In this document: positions 63,141 through 64,000 of the stretch, one piece after another | Numbering within the stretch: position 1 is the first letter of the stretch | How the letters are laid out: every line of letters starts with the position of its first letter | DNA from: an uncultured Schlesneria sp. | Lineage (GTDB): Bacteria; Planctomycetota; Planctomycetia; Planctomycetales; Planctomycetaceae | Assembly (NCBI GenBank): GCA_903899985.1 | Contig: CAIULL010000076.1 | Span: 1-64,000, forward strand | Length of the DNA stretch: 64,000 nt | Reading direction: 5' to 3' | The notes under the pieces: model-generated | Database searches by the model: none | What the model saw: only the letters and a program-made list of their open reading frames with translations | Told to the model about the DNA's origin: nothing | Program-made: the position numbers and the translations under genes

Positions 63141-64000
63141 TTAATAAAGTGCCGTGGCCAGCTTGCGGCGATATTCCCCCGTCAGCTCAGAAGCAGGTCC
63201 AAGCATGTCAAAGATTTTGACCATCGTCGTCTTGGCTTCGGCTCGTGCGTCACCGAAATCTTCCTGCACCACTTTCAAACAAAGTTCCAGTGCTTTGCGA
63301 TGCTGTTGTGACGCGGCATAGGCATCGGCCAACTGGATCTGCAGGTGAAGATTCGTCGGATCGGCCTCAGCCGCCTTGCGCGCAATATCGACACCACCAA
63401 CTTCCGCCGCTGATCGCCGAACGTCGAGTTCCGATTTCAGCCGTTCAGCTTCAGGTTCGAGAAAACCCCGTTTTTCTAACTCCTCAAGCATCGAAGCACA
63501 TTCGTCGAGTCGTCCCTGTTTCAGCACGACACTCACCAGGCACACCTTCAGTGAGTCTTCATCCGGTGCCAGGACCAATGCTTCGCGAAATTTGCTTTCC
63601 GCTGCTTTGGGATCGGTCTCGGCCAACTCTAATGCTTCTTTTGCCAACATCTGAGCGGGTGAGGGAAGCAGTCGTGTCACCCATTCCCGCGCTTGTTCGG
63701 CCGTCAACAGGCCGGTGAACTGATCGACGGGCTGACCATCAACCAGCGCGAACACGGTCGGAAGAGATTCGACGCGAAACGCCTGGGCGATTTCTGGCTG
63801 TTCGTCGGTGTTCACTTTGGCCAGGATGAACTTCCCAGCCATCTCGACCGCAAGGGCTTCAAGAATCGGGGCCAGTTTCAAGCACGGATTACACCAAGGT
63901 GCCCAGAAGTCGATGACAACTGGCAACTCCATCGATTTTTGGACAACGTCCTGCTGGAACGTGGCACGGGTGACATTGATCACATAGGGGGATGCGGACA
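63141..64000 (-). CDS. Thioredoxin-TPR protein (YbbN/CnoX-like), 5' end outside window
   Basis: Thioredoxin domain (VVIDFWAPWCNPCLKLAPIL, FRVESLPTVFALVDGQPV) followed by an alpha-helical TPR-like region (KEALELAETDPKAAESKFRE, ALVLAPDEDSLKVCLVSVVL) and a terminal LATALY, the layout of co-chaperone YbbN/CnoX. The WCNPC pair keeps both cysteines, so redox activity is possible, unlike E. coli YbbN. The first in-window start is GTG 63983, but the frame continues upstream as SASPYVINVT, and the family normally begins a few residues before that, so the true start is likely just beyond the window edge. Confidence 0.88.
   Translation of the reverse strand, partial: SASPYVINVTRATFQQDVVQKSMELPVVIDFWAPWCNPCLKLAPILEALAVEMAGKFILAKVNTDEQPEIAQAFRVESLPTVFALVDGQPVDQFTGLLTAEQAREWVTRLLPSPAQMLAKEALELAETDPKAAESKFREALVLAPDEDSLKVCLVSVVLKQGRLDECASMLEELEKRGFLEPEAERLKSELDVRRSAAEVGGVDIARKAAEADPTNLHLQIQLADAYAASQQHRKALELCLKVVQEDFGDARAEAKTTMVKIFDMLGPASELTGEYRRKLATALY

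Noticed and set aside
1-64000. tRNA, rRNA or riboswitch genes
   Set aside because: Scanning for T-loop-like GTTCGA contexts with paired stems and for known leader structures by eye gave nothing convincing; a covariance-model search would be needed to exclude small RNAs.

Overview
The window most likely comes from a planctomycete (Planctomycetota, probably order Planctomycetales; genus not decided). The basis is the gene set: two pairs of a PSCyt1/DUF1549/DUF1553 cytochrome-like protein with a DUF1501 protein, DUF1559 prepilin-like proteins beginning [11 protein letters not shown], a type I sulfatase, secreted PQQ-propeller and squalene-cyclase-fold proteins, an unusually long SecA, a Kdo transferase (Gram-negative envelope), and several dispersed palindromic repeat families. 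No rRNA, tRNA or CRISPR array was recognised.

Layout. 1-4.2 kb (minus): MarR regulator, TolC-like outer-membrane protein and HlyD-like adaptor, an efflux/secretion operon cut by the window edge. 4.6-5.2 kb: tandemly duplicated small gene. 5.6-13.8 kb (minus): small unknown protein, EF-G paralogue, YtcJ-like amidohydrolase, nucleoside deoxyribosyltransferase-like protein, LPG-synthase-type membrane protein and WaaA. 14.1-17.7 kb (minus): SecA of 1214 residues with an internal repeated module. 18.4-22.3 kb: DacB-type PBP4, an HNH endonuclease module broken by a one-base insertion, a TolB-like propeller. 22.8-28.9 kb (plus): PEP carboxylase and phosphofructokinase in tandem, then a second YtcJ-like amidohydrolase. 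29.2-30.6 kb: DUF2784 protein and a TIM-barrel isomerase-like protein.

30.8-34.8 kb (plus): a tightly overlapped three-gene unit of membrane-anchored SGNH hydrolase, NodU/TobZ-type O-carbamoyltransferase, and a membrane protein that looks like a fusion of SxtJ-like and DUF5989 (SxtK-like) proteins. This is the best candidate in the window for an undescribed system: probably carbamoylation of an envelope-associated or secreted substrate.

34.8-42.2 kb (minus): prepilin-like protein, transthyretin-like lipoprotein, sulfatase, PSCyt1 protein, DUF1501 protein, then a strong intrinsic terminator; it reads as one transcription unit for handling a sulfated polymer. 43-47.2 kb (minus): PQQ propeller, a short chimeric ORF, an orphan antitoxin-like gene beside a 153-bp tandem repeat, and a squalene-cyclase-fold protein with a CxxCH motif. 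47.9-52.3 kb (plus): second PSCyt1 plus DUF1501 pair. 52.4-53.2 kb: toxin-antitoxin-like pair whose nucleotidyltransferase is frameshifted. 53.5-56.5 kb: GH38-like protein of about 1010 residues. 56.7-64 kb: methyltransferase, degenerate prepilin-like protein, response regulator, ceramidase-family protein, TyrS, CPBP protease, and a thioredoxin-TPR protein cut by the window end.

At least five repeat families lie in the gaps, several near gene 3' ends. Two conserved genes (HNH, nucleotidyltransferase) each carry one single-base frameshift, so real decay and assembly error must be told apart. Functions are read from sequence motifs and family knowledge only; no database search was run.
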